This document shows positions 1 to 7,364 of a DNA stretch of 41,175 nt, piece by piece. The stretch comes from Nitrospinaceae bacterium (lineage in GTDB: Bacteria; Nitrospinota; Nitrospinia; Nitrospinales; Nitrospinaceae): contig JAJDBF010000023.1 of NCBI GenBank assembly GCA_029261535.1, positions 1-41,175 on the forward strand, read 5' to 3'. Numbering within the stretch: position 1 is the stretch's first letter; each line of letters begins with the position of its first letter. The translations under genes and the position numbers were made by a program. Below the pieces are notes generated by a model. It was not told the origin of the DNA. It saw nothing but the letters and a program-made list of their open reading frames with translations, and searched no databases.

Positions 1-15
1 CGTGTAACCTCTCAT
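1..15 (-). CDS. IS30-family transposase, N-terminal fragment cut by window edge
   Basis: Only the first five codons are present, running off the left edge. The start codon is preceded on the minus strand by an AGAGG-type ribosome binding site eight bases away. It is identical to the start of the transposase at the right edge, where eleven residues can be read. Nothing can be said here about the catalytic domain. Confidence 0.65.
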
Positions 16-118
16 CGGTGCACCTCTCGCTTTGGTCGGTGGGAAAAACCACGATGTTACCGCAGCTTATCCACTTTCCCAATCGATAGAAGTTGCACTT
101 ACTATTTGAATCTAAGTA
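1..118 (-). mobile_element. IS30-like insertion sequence, left end (partial)
   Basis: These bases are an exact reverse complement of 41040-41157. They hold the outer end of an insertion sequence, its leader, and the first five codons of a transposase read leftwards out of the window (ATG at 15-13, encoding MRGYT). The inner boundary is placed at 118 because identity between the two copies stops there (G at 119 against A at 41039 after complementing). The family call rests on the fuller N-terminus visible at the right end, which resembles IS30-family transposases. The rest of the element lies outside the window. Confidence 0.8.
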
Positions 119-318
119 GCTTTAACGATCACGCCTTTCAATTAAAAAACTGCTCGAAATTTTTTACCTTGCGCGGTGAGCCGCTGATTGCGCACCCTTG
201 ATTTCCTTCACAACGGTTGTCGTTAAAAACGAAACTCACACTGTATAAATGTAAACCTAATCAAGTAGAATGCCCGGTTAAAACGATAGACGCTTTATAA
301 TTCAGCGGATTAATTTTT
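119..318. other. intergenic, no gene seen
   Basis: Two hundred bases lie between the IS end and the stop codon of the first reductase gene. I see no ORF with a ribosome binding site, no clear terminator and none of the dispersed repeat families found in other gaps. Confidence 0.5.
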
Positions 319-1695
319 TCATTTTTCAAGCAGGCCGGACAACTCTTCCGCCGGGTAGGTGAGGATTTCGGATAAGGTGGGATGGTAATACGGCATGCGG
401 AGCATGTCTTCGACCGTGCCGTTGTAATACATGATGGCAACGAGTTGATGGATCAACTCGCCGGCTTCAGGTCCGACGATATGCCCACCAATGAGTTTCC
501 CGGTTGCGGGATCGGCCAGCAGTTTCACATGACCGTGGGTTTCGCCAAGGCACATCGACTTGCCGTGATCGTCAAAGGGATACGAGGCGACGCGGTAATC
601 AATCTCCCGCGCCTTGCATTCTGCCTCGCTTAATCCAACGCTGGCTACAGGCGGATCGGTAAATACAACCGATATTTTCAGGCGGTCATCGTAACAGCGC
701 GAGTGTTCCGGGTTCATCGCGTTATGCCCGGCGATCTCTCCCTGCTCAATGGCGATGTGCACAATTTCGTGCTCGCCGTTGACATCGCCAATGGCGAAAA
801 TGTTTTTCTGACTCGTCCGCATTTCGGCATCGACCTGAATACCACGCCGTCCCGCTTGCACACCAGCCGCTTCCAGATGGAGCCCGTCGATATTGGGCCG
901 CCGACCCAGTGCCTGCAGAAGGGTTTCGGCTTCAACCGATCGTTCCTTGCCTTCATGCTCAAAAGTGATTTTCTTCCGACCAGCCGCCTCTTCAACTTTC
1001 AATAGGCGCGTTCCGGTGAACACCTGCATGCCTTCTTCCCGCAGACGTTGCTCGACCGGGCGCGCCAGGTCTTCGTCACCTGCGGACAAAATATGCCCAC
1101 TGCGCTGAATCAGGATCACCCGTGTGCCGATGCGCTGGTAAAATTGCGCCAGCTCAACCGCCACCGGTCCTCCACCGAGCACGATCATGGAAGCCGGTTG
1201 CTCCTCCAATATGAGCGCGTCATCACTGGTCAGGTATTGAGTCTCGTTCAATCCGGGCACAGGAAAATCCCGGTTCACTACCGAGCCGGTCGCGATGATG
1301 ATGTTGTCTGCGGTCAGCTTGCGACTGCCAGCCTGAATTTCATTCGGGGAGATGAACCGCCCGCACTCTTTGATTAAATCGAAGCGCGGGTTATGCAGTT
1401 GTTCGATGCGGTAACTGGCGAACTCATCGATCAACTTATTCTTGCGCGCAATGATAGCCGGGAGGTCGGCACGCGCCTCCACCGGAAGCAGACCAAACTC
1501 TCTGGCCCGCGTCATCAGCGACATTACATCGGACGAACGCAGAATCGTTTTGGTCGGCATGCATCCTTTCAAGATGCAAAGGCCGCCCAGAGGGCCGGGG
1601 TCGACGATAGCCACCCGACCGCCCTGACGCTCGACCGTGTCTGCGGCGGAATAACCTGCCGACCCGCCGCCTAAAATAATGGCATCGTAATCCAT
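319..1695 (-). CDS. class I pyridine nucleotide-disulfide oxidoreductase (mercuric reductase/lipoamide dehydrogenase-like)
   Basis: A 458-residue flavoprotein, full length for the lipoamide dehydrogenase/glutathione reductase/MerA superfamily. The FAD-binding GGGSAG is at residues 9-14. The redox-active disulfide C-x4-C is at C40 and C45. A second Rossmann motif (LGGGPVAVELAQ) lies near residue 170. The C-terminal dimerisation domain keeps the catalytic pair H438-x4-E443 in YHPTLSE. Family members move electrons from NAD(P)H through FAD to a disulfide or metal substrate. The substrate cannot be told from sequence. There is no N-terminal heavy-metal-binding domain and no C-terminal Cys pair, so a true mercuric reductase is unlikely, and no 2-oxoacid dehydrogenase genes are nearby. 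An AGGA site lies about eight bases before the ATG. A second, divergent member of the family lies at 3997-5436. Confidence 0.9.
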   Translation of the reverse strand: MDYDAIILGGGSAGYSAADTVERQGGRVAIVDPGPLGGLCILKGCMPTKTILRSSDVMSLMTRAREFGLLPVEARADLPAIIARKNKLIDEFASYRIEQLHNPRFDLIKECGRFISPNEIQAGSRKLTADNIIIATGSVVNRDFPVPGLNETQYLTSDDALILEEQPASMIVLGGGPVAVELAQFYQRIGTRVILIQRSGHILSAGDEDLARPVEQRLREEGMQVFTGTRLLKVEEAAGRKKITFEHEGKERSVEAETLLQALGRRPNIDGLHLEAAGVQAGRRGIQVDAEMRTSQKNIFAIGDVNGEHEIVHIAIEQGEIAGHNAMNPEHSRCYDDRLKISVVFTDPPVASVGLSEAECKAREIDYRVASYPFDDHGKSMCLGETHGHVKLLADPATGKLIGGHIVGPEAGELIHQLVAIMYYNGTVEDMLRMPYYHPTLSEILTYPAEELSGLLEK

Positions 1696-1753
1696 AGAGT
1701 TTTCCTACGCGGAGGAGATGAAATTAACCAGCGAAATGCTGACCTCTGATTTT

Positions 1754-2062
1754 TCAGTCCAGGTTTCGTTTATTGCGCTTTAAATAAATAACAGCGTACA
1801 CAATATAACCCAGCATCCATAAACCAAAGAGCAAATGGAGAGAACCGATGACCCAGAACCCCACCGTTGCCCATATCATATTGACCCCCCATGCAACGCC
1901 AGTGAAAAAAACCGGCATCACAAACAGGCCCCACATTATCGACACTCCACCCAAATCCTCTTTTCCGCTTTTTACGGCACTCACTGCTTTTTGCGCACCG
2001 GTCGCAGAAAGATTAAGAACCCAGGCTGTCAACACACCTAAATAAAGCCAGACATAGTTCAT
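1754..2062 (-). CDS. small integral membrane protein, unknown function
   Basis: A 102-residue protein I do not recognise. It has a hydrophobic N-terminal segment (residues 3-20) and two strongly hydrophobic segments at about 42-64 and 66-95. It ends in a basic tail (LKRNKRNLD), which by the positive-inside rule would be cytoplasmic. A short loop with AVKSGKEDLGG lies between the first and second segments. It sits 58 bases upstream of the reductase gene on the same strand and could be cotranscribed with it. Composition and start support a real gene, but function is open. Confidence 0.7.
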   Translation of the reverse strand: MNYVWLYLGVLTAWVLNLSATGAQKAVSAVKSGKEDLGGVSIMWGLFVMPVFFTGVAWGVNMIWATVGFWVIGSLHLLFGLWMLGYIVYAVIYLKRNKRNLD

Positions 2063-2156
2063 TGGATTTTTTGCGGTAAAATGAAATTTCCAAAAAAAAC
2101 CTCTTCACCTCGCAATCTAACTCACTCCGACCCTACAATTTCGATGCAGTCCAATT

Positions 2157-2190
2157 TAAAAAAGGCCTAGCAAAAATCACTAAGCCTTTT
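2157..2190 (-). terminator. intrinsic terminator of the TPR gene
   Basis: An 11-base stem with one mismatch (AAAAGGCCTAG against CTAAGCCTTTT) closes a nine-base loop. Read on the minus strand it is followed by a run of T. It lies downstream of the TPR gene (2407-2937) and upstream of the membrane protein gene, so it separates the two transcripts. Confidence 0.65.
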
Positions 2191-2214
2191 AAAAATCAAA
2201 TAAATCTCCGGCGC

Positions 2215-2405
2215 GGGACCAACCCTGAGCCTGTCAAAAGGGGCAACAGAAAACATTTTGCGATGCGCTCTTGAAATATGGCTGATCATAACCTGTCAGC
2301 CCATTAGCCCTCCGCAAGGAGCGGAAGGTGGTGCATGAGGGAAGATATATTAAAATCCCGGTGTTATTGCCCGACAGGTTGCCCGTCACCCCCACCGGAA
2401 GGTGG
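2215..2405. repeat. dispersed intergenic repeats
   Basis: The gap holds a degenerate copy of the CCTGAGCCTGTC repeat (reverse of GACAGGCTCAGG) near 2224-2237. It also has a copy of the GCCCTCCGCAAGGAGC repeat near 2307-2323. The same two families recur at 7252, 8530, 22311, 26128, 27986 and 34946. No gene is supported here. Confidence 0.5.
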
Positions 2406-2406
2406 A

Positions 2407-2937
2407 TCAGGATTCTGGGAAATCGTCGCGAGACATTCTAAACTCCTTGTACAAATCCTGAAGAATACTTTGCGCGGTCGCTACCATCTGTTTATTGTCC
2501 TGCTCATCAAACAGTTTTTGAGCAATCAACAAATTTTCGATGGCATCCTTGCCCTGCTTGAACTGGTAGTAAACCGTCGCCAGGTTGCTGTAGGCTTCGG
2601 CGTAGGTTGGTTTGATTTTCACCGCTTCCTTGTAGTGCTTGATCGCGTCATCGGTCAGGCCGCACAGGTTGGCGGTCACCGCCAGGCTGTAATGCGCCAT
2701 CGCGTCATCCTGCCTGATGTCGATGGCTTTTTTGAATGAGTCCAGTGCCTTGACGTTCATCAGCAGTTTGCCGTAACGTAAACCCATGTTCATGTAGGCC
2801 TTGAAATGATTCGGGTCCTGCTTGACCGCTTCCTCATAGGCTTCTATCGCGCCCTGGTGGTCACCGGCACGGCCCCGGTCCAGGCCCATTTGAAACCAGT
2901 CCTCGGCACTGTGTGAGGTATCTGTATCGGAGGTCAT
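2407..2937 (-). CDS. TPR-repeat protein
   Basis: A 176-residue tetratricopeptide-repeat protein, probably a soluble cytoplasmic scaffold for protein contacts. Three to four TPR units are visible from about residue 12 to 135: WFQMGLDRGRAGDHQGAIEAYEEAV, then AYMNMGLRYG, AHYSLAVTANLCG and AYSNLATVYYQFKQG. Each ends near a conserved proline (DPNH, KPTY). The frame extends 16 codons further upstream, but I place the start at 2937 because AAAGGAGAGG sits four bases before this ATG. There is no signal peptide. The gene is divergent from the 3111-3719 pair. Partner unknown. Confidence 0.88.
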   Translation of the reverse strand: MTSDTDTSHSAEDWFQMGLDRGRAGDHQGAIEAYEEAVKQDPNHFKAYMNMGLRYGKLLMNVKALDSFKKAIDIRQDDAMAHYSLAVTANLCGLTDDAIKHYKEAVKIKPTYAEAYSNLATVYYQFKQGKDAIENLLIAQKLFDEQDNKQMVATAQSILQDLYKEFRMSRDDFPES

Positions 2938-3110
2938 CAACCTCTCCTTTCTAAAGGGAAAACACCCGGCTGGCAACCGGGCCATTTGATCTTGGAATGG
3001 GCCTATGCTACCTTATGTTCCGCCCAAAATCCACCCACTTGGTCTGGAAGCCGGGCACCTTTTTTATTTTGAGTTGCATTGAAAAGCGAAACTTTCCGGA
3101 GTGTTAATTT

Positions 3111-3389
3111 ATGACCATTGAACCCGGTTCTGATGAAGAACGGTTGTTACTTGCTAAATGGATTCGCAAAGGGGCCGAACTCATCGTTGCCTCGTCCTCC
3201 CTTGGAGAATCCTATCTCGACCCGAATATCAACCGTCCGGAAGATGTGCAAAAAAGGTCTGAGGAGTATGTGGCTTTCGATCACTCTGCCGCCGAAAAAA
3301 TGCCTCACCTGAAAGGAAAGTTCCGCTGGGATCTGGAAAAATATTTCAGGGACCACTGGGGTCCCTACCTGCCGAAAGAAGAAGGATGA
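3111..3389 (+). CDS. conserved-looking small protein, unknown function
   Basis: A 92-residue acidic soluble protein without a domain I recognise. It has no signal peptide or membrane segment. The C-terminus has an aromatic, charged stretch (KFRWDLEKYFRDHWGPYLP). GGAG lies nine bases before the ATG. It ends six bases before the Rieske-like gene, whose ribosome binding site overlaps its last codons, so the two are probably translated from one mRNA. Confidence 0.75.
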   Translation: MTIEPGSDEERLLLAKWIRKGAELIVASSSLGESYLDPNINRPEDVQKRSEEYVAFDHSAAEKMPHLKGKFRWDLEKYFRDHWGPYLPKEEG

Positions 3390-3395
3390 ACCCGC

Positions 3396-3719
3396 ATGTC
3401 TGAAGTCAAACTGCTTGACATGAAAGATGCGCCAGTGGAAGGTGAACCCAGGTTCGTGGAGCTCACCCATCCCCTGACAGAGTACCCCTACCCGCTTTCA
3501 GTTTTTTTTGCCAAGGAACGTTATTTTGTCATCACCGACACCTGCAAGGAGTGCGGCTCCGGCCTGTCGGAAGGCAAGATAAACGGCATGTTCGTAACCT
3601 GCACCGGCGAGGAACACCCGTGGAATTTTAAGACCGGCCTGCTTAAATATAATCGCACCAGCTCCATACCCGTCTACCGGGTGCTGGTGAAGGACGATGG
3701 CATCTACATTGAAATCTGA
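3396..3719 (+). CDS. small Rieske-fold-like protein with altered ligand set
   Basis: A 107-residue protein resembling the small stand-alone Rieske ferredoxin family in length and pattern. The core reads C50-K-E-C53-G-S-G-L-S-E-G, then MFVTC69, then H74-P-W-N-F-K-T-G. This matches the usual C-x-H ... G-x-L ... C-x2-H-x-W-x-F order. The first histidine position is E52, an extra cysteine (C53) follows, and the second Cys-His spacing is four residues instead of two. Either the cluster has unusual ligands (three Cys and one His) or the fold no longer binds 2Fe-2S. AGAAGGA precedes the start, and the gene is coupled to 3111-3389. The fold assignment is inference from motif spacing. Confidence 0.65.
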   Translation: MSEVKLLDMKDAPVEGEPRFVELTHPLTEYPYPLSVFFAKERYFVITDTCKECGSGLSEGKINGMFVTCTGEEHPWNFKTGLLKYNRTSSIPVYRVLVKDDGIYIEI

Positions 3720-3996
3720 CTCCTCGCCGGACCTTGCGGTCGGCGGAGGGGCAACGAAAACCACCGTATGTCATTCTGATGAGCCTTCAGGCGAAGAAAA
3801 ATCTCGCCCTGGACCTTGGTTTTCGGATCATGCAAAGCTCTCGTTTTCAAGAGGGAGCGAATTACCGGCACGGAAAATATCAAATTATTAGATTTCCCCT
3901 TCAGGTCCACCACCTAGCGATGAGGCAGATCGATTTTTGCCCGCAAATATTTTTTATTTTGGTTCGAGTTTTCTCGCCGAACCTCCATTTGAAAAC
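3720..3996. repeat. intergenic repeat mosaic
   Basis: The gap between convergent genes holds a copy of the CCTTGCGGTCGGCGG repeat (3733-3747). It then has a reversed copy of the GATTCTTC...CAGAATGAC repeat (about 3770-3812, reading GTCATTCTGATGAG then GAAGAAAAATCTCGCC). The remaining 150 bases show no gene. Confidence 0.55.
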
Positions 3997-5436
3997 TCAC
4001 CTGCGCCAGTTAAAAAATTTCTCCGCAAGTTTCAGCAGACCTTGCGGTGCGTGGTTTTTTTTCCAGATGCCCGCCACGTATTTATTCGCCTCGGCCAGTG
4101 TCGGGTAAATGTGGATGGTGCCAAGAATACCGTTCAAACCGATGCCGTGTTTCATGGCTAATACGTACTCGGCAATCAGATCACCGGCATGATGACCCAT
4201 GATGGTCACGCCTAAAATTTTATCCTTACCCGGCACCGTCAGCACTTTCACGAAACCATGGTCTTCGCTGTCAGCAATCGCGCGGTCAAGGTCATCGATT
4301 CCGTAATTGGAAACTTCATACGGAATATTTTGCTCCTTGGCCTCGGTTTCACTCAATCCCACCCGCGCCACTTCCGGGTCGGTGAAGGTGCACCAGGGAA
4401 CCACGCGATAATCGACCTTGAATTTTTTTATCGGACTGAGCAATGAATTCACCGCACAGTACCAGGCCTGATGCGCCGCCGTGTGGGTGAATTGATACGG
4501 CCCCGCCACATCGCCGCAGGCATAGATATTGGAATGCGAAGGCGTACGAAGATAGTCATCCACTTCAATGTTACCGCGCGGGGTCAACTTGACCCCCAAC
4601 TCCTCAAGACCAAAACCCTTCGCGTTCGGAGCGCGTCCGACCGCCACCAGAATTTTATCGAACTCGATGCGCTCCTCTTTACCATCTTTCTCCACCACCG
4701 CGAACTGCTTGCCGCCCTCCACCACGATGGCTTTGCAGGTGGTGTTCGTGCGAACATCGATTCCTTCAGACAAAAATTGTTTTTTAATGTAGTCGCCACA
4801 CTCCGGGTCCTCGCGAAACAAAATACGCGGAGCCATCTCAACCTGTGTCACCTGACAGCCAAGCCGGGCAAAGGTCTGCGTCAGTTCACTACCGATGGGG
4901 CCCCCACCCAGCACCATCAGCCGTTCCAGTTTCACGCGCAGGTTCCAGATGTTATCGGACGTTAAAAAATCAACCTGATCGAGACCGGGAATCGGCGGAA
5001 CAAACGGACGCGCGCCGGTGGCAATCACAATGTTGCTGGTCGTCAACGTGCGCCCGTTGACTTCAACCTCGTGCGGCGACTTGATGAACGCCGAGCCGGT
5101 GATGCAGTCGACTCCCAACTCGGAATAGCGTTCGATGCTGTCGTGCGGTTCCACTTTTTTAATGACCGTCTGCACGCGCTCCATCACTTCTGCAAAATCG
5201 ACTTCCGCTGTCGCGTTCTTGATACCGAATTCCTTGTGCCGCCGGATATGTGAAAGGACGCTTGCCGATTTGATCAGCGCCTTGGACGGGACGCAACCCG
5301 TATTGAGGCAGTCGCCGCCCATCTTGTGTTTTTCGATGAGTGCGACTTTGGCCTTCACCGCCGCGCCAATGTAAGTCGTCACCAGTCCCGCCGAACCCGC
5401 ACCGATGGCAATTAAATTATAGTCACGCTTGGCCAT
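3997..5436 (-). CDS. pyridine nucleotide-disulfide oxidoreductase, MerA-like, lacking the C-terminal catalytic His
   Basis: A 479-residue class I flavoprotein disulfide reductase. The FAD motif GAGSAG is at 12-17, the redox pair is C43-x4-C48 in GGDCLNTGCVPSK, and a second nucleotide-binding motif is LGGGPIGSELTQ. In the dimerisation domain the usual HPTxxE reads H442-I-Y444-PTLAE449: the residue before Pro-Thr is Tyr and a His lies two places earlier. This pattern occurs in MerA-like reductases of unknown substrate. A seven-codon upstream extension exists, but CAGGAGG five bases before the ATG at 5436 fixes the start. It follows the same strand logic as 319-1695 but is clearly a different subfamily. 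Substrate unknown. Confidence 0.88.
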   Translation of the reverse strand: MAKRDYNLIAIGAGSAGLVTTYIGAAVKAKVALIEKHKMGGDCLNTGCVPSKALIKSASVLSHIRRHKEFGIKNATAEVDFAEVMERVQTVIKKVEPHDSIERYSELGVDCITGSAFIKSPHEVEVNGRTLTTSNIVIATGARPFVPPIPGLDQVDFLTSDNIWNLRVKLERLMVLGGGPIGSELTQTFARLGCQVTQVEMAPRILFREDPECGDYIKKQFLSEGIDVRTNTTCKAIVVEGGKQFAVVEKDGKEERIEFDKILVAVGRAPNAKGFGLEELGVKLTPRGNIEVDDYLRTPSHSNIYACGDVAGPYQFTHTAAHQAWYCAVNSLLSPIKKFKVDYRVVPWCTFTDPEVARVGLSETEAKEQNIPYEVSNYGIDDLDRAIADSEDHGFVKVLTVPGKDKILGVTIMGHHAGDLIAEYVLAMKHGIGLNGILGTIHIYPTLAEANKYVAGIWKKNHAPQGLLKLAEKFFNWRR

Positions 5437-5558
5437 ACGGCCTCCTGAAAAAAGCAATCGTTGCTAACGAGGCTAAGTCGGCGCAATCAACCGGGCCTTA
5501 CAGGAAAAGAATAAAAAACAGCCCTCGGTCCACCTTGAGAAAAAATTATTTACGACTC

Positions 5559-6302
5559 TTAATAATTTCTGATTTCCCCACCGGCGATTCTGCGTGGCTC
5601 TTTATCGAACTCCAGCGGATGGTCGGTGCCTGGCAGGATGGTGCCATCCGGCGAATACGGACCGATCTTGCTCCAGGTGCCCCACACTTCCTGCGACACA
5701 AACTCCATCTTTAAAATTGCTTTCGGATTTTTATAACCGTACTTCATCGGCGCGATCACGCGCAAAGGAAAACCGTGTTCGTCTGACAGCGGCGCAGAAT
5801 CCATGTGCGTCGCCATCAACGTGCGCGGGTGCCGCAGGGTCTCCAGTGACAGATGCTCGACATACGCGTCCGCACAATAGAACACCACACCGACCGCTTC
5901 AGCCATCGGCTCAACACGGCGCTCGAGTTCAGCAAAAGAAAACCCGGACCACTTCGCCCGCGCCGACCAACACTCAACACATTTCAAACGCGACTCCTGC
6001 TCACGCGCGGGAATCTTCAGCAGGTCGTCCAACGTGTAGCGACCGGGACGACGGCACAAGCCGCTCACCTCCAGCGACCAACGGTCCGCAGAAATACGCC
6101 GATGCGGCTTCCAGTAATTGATATAAAATTTTTTAAATTTTCCAGCGCGGTTCTTGCCGACAAAATCCGTCCCGCTGAAATAATCGATGTCTCTCGCCAG
6201 CCCCTTGCGCGGCAGAGCCAGCAATGCCGCAAGCGAAGCCAGAAAAAATCGGCCTATGCGCACCAACCACGACCGGCGCGTGAGTTTATCTACTTTGCGC
6301 AT
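5559..6302 (-). CDS. molybdopterin-dependent oxidoreductase, sulfite oxidase/MsrP-like, Tat-exported
   Basis: A 247-residue oxidoreductase of the sulfite oxidase fold. The N-terminus has a Tat-like signal: TRRSWL at residues 8-13 followed by a hydrophobic stretch (IGRFFLASLAALLALP). C108 in KCVECWS lines up with the Mo-ligating cysteine of MsrP/YedY (CVEAWS). The stretch HGFPLRVIAPMKYGYKNPK matches the conserved cofactor-domain motif. Family members act in the periplasm on sulfoxides or sulfite. No membrane partner gene (MsrQ) is adjacent. The ATG lies inside the 3' end of the FGE-like gene (13-base overlap), which indicates translational coupling. The exact substrate is not predictable. Confidence 0.85.
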   Translation of the reverse strand: MRKVDKLTRRSWLVRIGRFFLASLAALLALPRKGLARDIDYFSGTDFVGKNRAGKFKKFYINYWKPHRRISADRWSLEVSGLCRRPGRYTLDDLLKIPAREQESRLKCVECWSARAKWSGFSFAELERRVEPMAEAVGVVFYCADAYVEHLSLETLRHPRTLMATHMDSAPLSDEHGFPLRVIAPMKYGYKNPKAILKMEFVSQEVWGTWSKIGPYSPDGTILPGTDHPLEFDKEPRRIAGGEIRNY

Positions 6303-6925
6303 CGAAAACCCAGGAAGCTGAAACGTTTTTCCGGAGGAATAATATTTTTTTGCCAGGTTTTGCTGAATTCAAAATCGAGATGCAGGTTCCACAAGCCACC
6401 GCGTACAATCTTGCCACCCGCGCCATCCCCGTCGGTCCATTCCCACAGCGAACCCGCCATGTCCTGCACTCCATAAGGCGACACATCTTTCTTGTCGGTG
6501 CCAGGCCGACGCTTGACCACGCCGCTGAACTTGGGATGCGGCATGCGTTTCCGCACCTTATTGCCCCAGGGAAACGTGCGCCCGTCCTTGCCACGCGCCG
6601 CTTTTTCCCACTCGGCATCGGTCGGCAGACGCTTGCCGATAGTTTCACAATACGATTTTGCCTCCTCCCACGTCACACGCGAAACCGGATGAATGTTCGC
6701 ACCCTCAGGAAAGGGATGATCCGGAAACTGCGATGTGTACTCGGCGTTGGTCACTTCAAATGTGTCGATGGAAAATCCGCCAAGCATGTAACGGCGTTCC
6801 GGTTTGGCGGAAGGATCATCCGCATGCCCCATGGTGAACGGCCCAGACGGGACCGTCTTCATCGGGCCTGCCTCGGCAAAAGAGGCCACAAAAAATATCA
6901 CTAATATCAGCGTGAAGGTTTTCAT
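6290..6925 (-). CDS. exported FGE-sulfatase-domain protein (formylglycine-generating enzyme fold)
   Basis: A 211-residue protein with a Sec-type signal (MKTFTLILVIFFVASFAEA) followed by one FGE/SUMF1-type domain. Typical motifs are FTMG, FEVTNAEY, HPVSRVTWEEAKSYC, RLPTDAEWEKAARG, FPWGN, YGVQDMAGSLWEW and IVRGGLW, ending GFRCAK. The cysteine region after RGG-W of real formylglycine generators is replaced by FEFSKTWQ, so an oxidase role is unlikely. It is better read as an FGE-fold accessory or binding protein. The frame is open 31 codons further upstream. I chose 6925 because the signal peptide begins there, though AGAGG is only two bases from the ATG. It overlaps and probably works with the molybdoenzyme downstream. 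Confidence 0.82.
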   Translation of the reverse strand: MKTFTLILVIFFVASFAEAGPMKTVPSGPFTMGHADDPSAKPERRYMLGGFSIDTFEVTNAEYTSQFPDHPFPEGANIHPVSRVTWEEAKSYCETIGKRLPTDAEWEKAARGKDGRTFPWGNKVRKRMPHPKFSGVVKRRPGTDKKDVSPYGVQDMAGSLWEWTDGDGAGGKIVRGGLWNLHLDFEFSKTWQKNIIPPEKRFSFLGFRCAK

Positions 6926-7018
6926 CCCCTCTAGCTTAACATCCACAGCGGTGGGGCGAAGAAAAACCCTATACCAGCACAATTTCATATCCCCTCTTTT
7001 ATAAGGAGAGCTTTGCAT

Positions 7019-7364
7019 AAATGCTTCTTGAGGGACTGAAAAGAGGAAGTCGCAACCTGTTCAAGAACGCGAATAGCGGTTCTTGAAAAGAAATATTGTA
7101 TAAATCCAACTTCAAAATCCAAGGCGAGATTCTTCACCTGCGGTTCAGAATGACATTGCAATATTTCTCTTTTATGTTCGCCGTCCGCGGAGGACCCGCA
7201 AGATCCGGCGAGATGTCAGAAGGACAACAAAGGGAGGTGCCGTTGACGCACTTCGACAGGCTCAGCATGACAACGGAACAATCCAGGTCAAGGCTTTACG
7301 TCCGCCGACCGCAAGGTCCGTTCGCCGTCCGCAGAGGACCCGTGCGGCGAGCACCCGCAAGGTC
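7019..7364. repeat. intergenic repeat mosaic with TTCAAGAAC hairpin
   Basis: At 7060-7087 is a hairpin with perfect nine-base arms, TTCAAGAAC and GTTCTTGAA (family A). At about 7122-7152 is GGCGAGATTCTTCAC...CAGAATGACA (family B). At 7252-7271 is CTTCGACAGGCTCAGCATGAC (family C). At 7178-7200 and 7307-7364 are copies of the CGCCGTCCGC.GAGGACCCGC and GACCGCAAGGTCCG unit (family D). Family D runs into the 3' end of the methyltransferase gene. No gene is supported in this gap. Confidence 0.7.

Noticed and set aside
66..74. DnaA-box-like TTATCCACT
   Set aside because: It lies inside the insertion sequence end and recurs in the right-hand copy. It differs from the consensus by one base, and there is no cluster of boxes.
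2335..2739. 134-codon plus-strand frame
   Set aside because: It is antisense to the TPR gene and starts within a dispersed repeat.
5594..6476. Long plus-strand frames opposite the molybdoenzyme gene
   Set aside because: Shadows of the minus-strand genes: composition is Arg/Pro/Thr-rich and there is no ribosome binding site.
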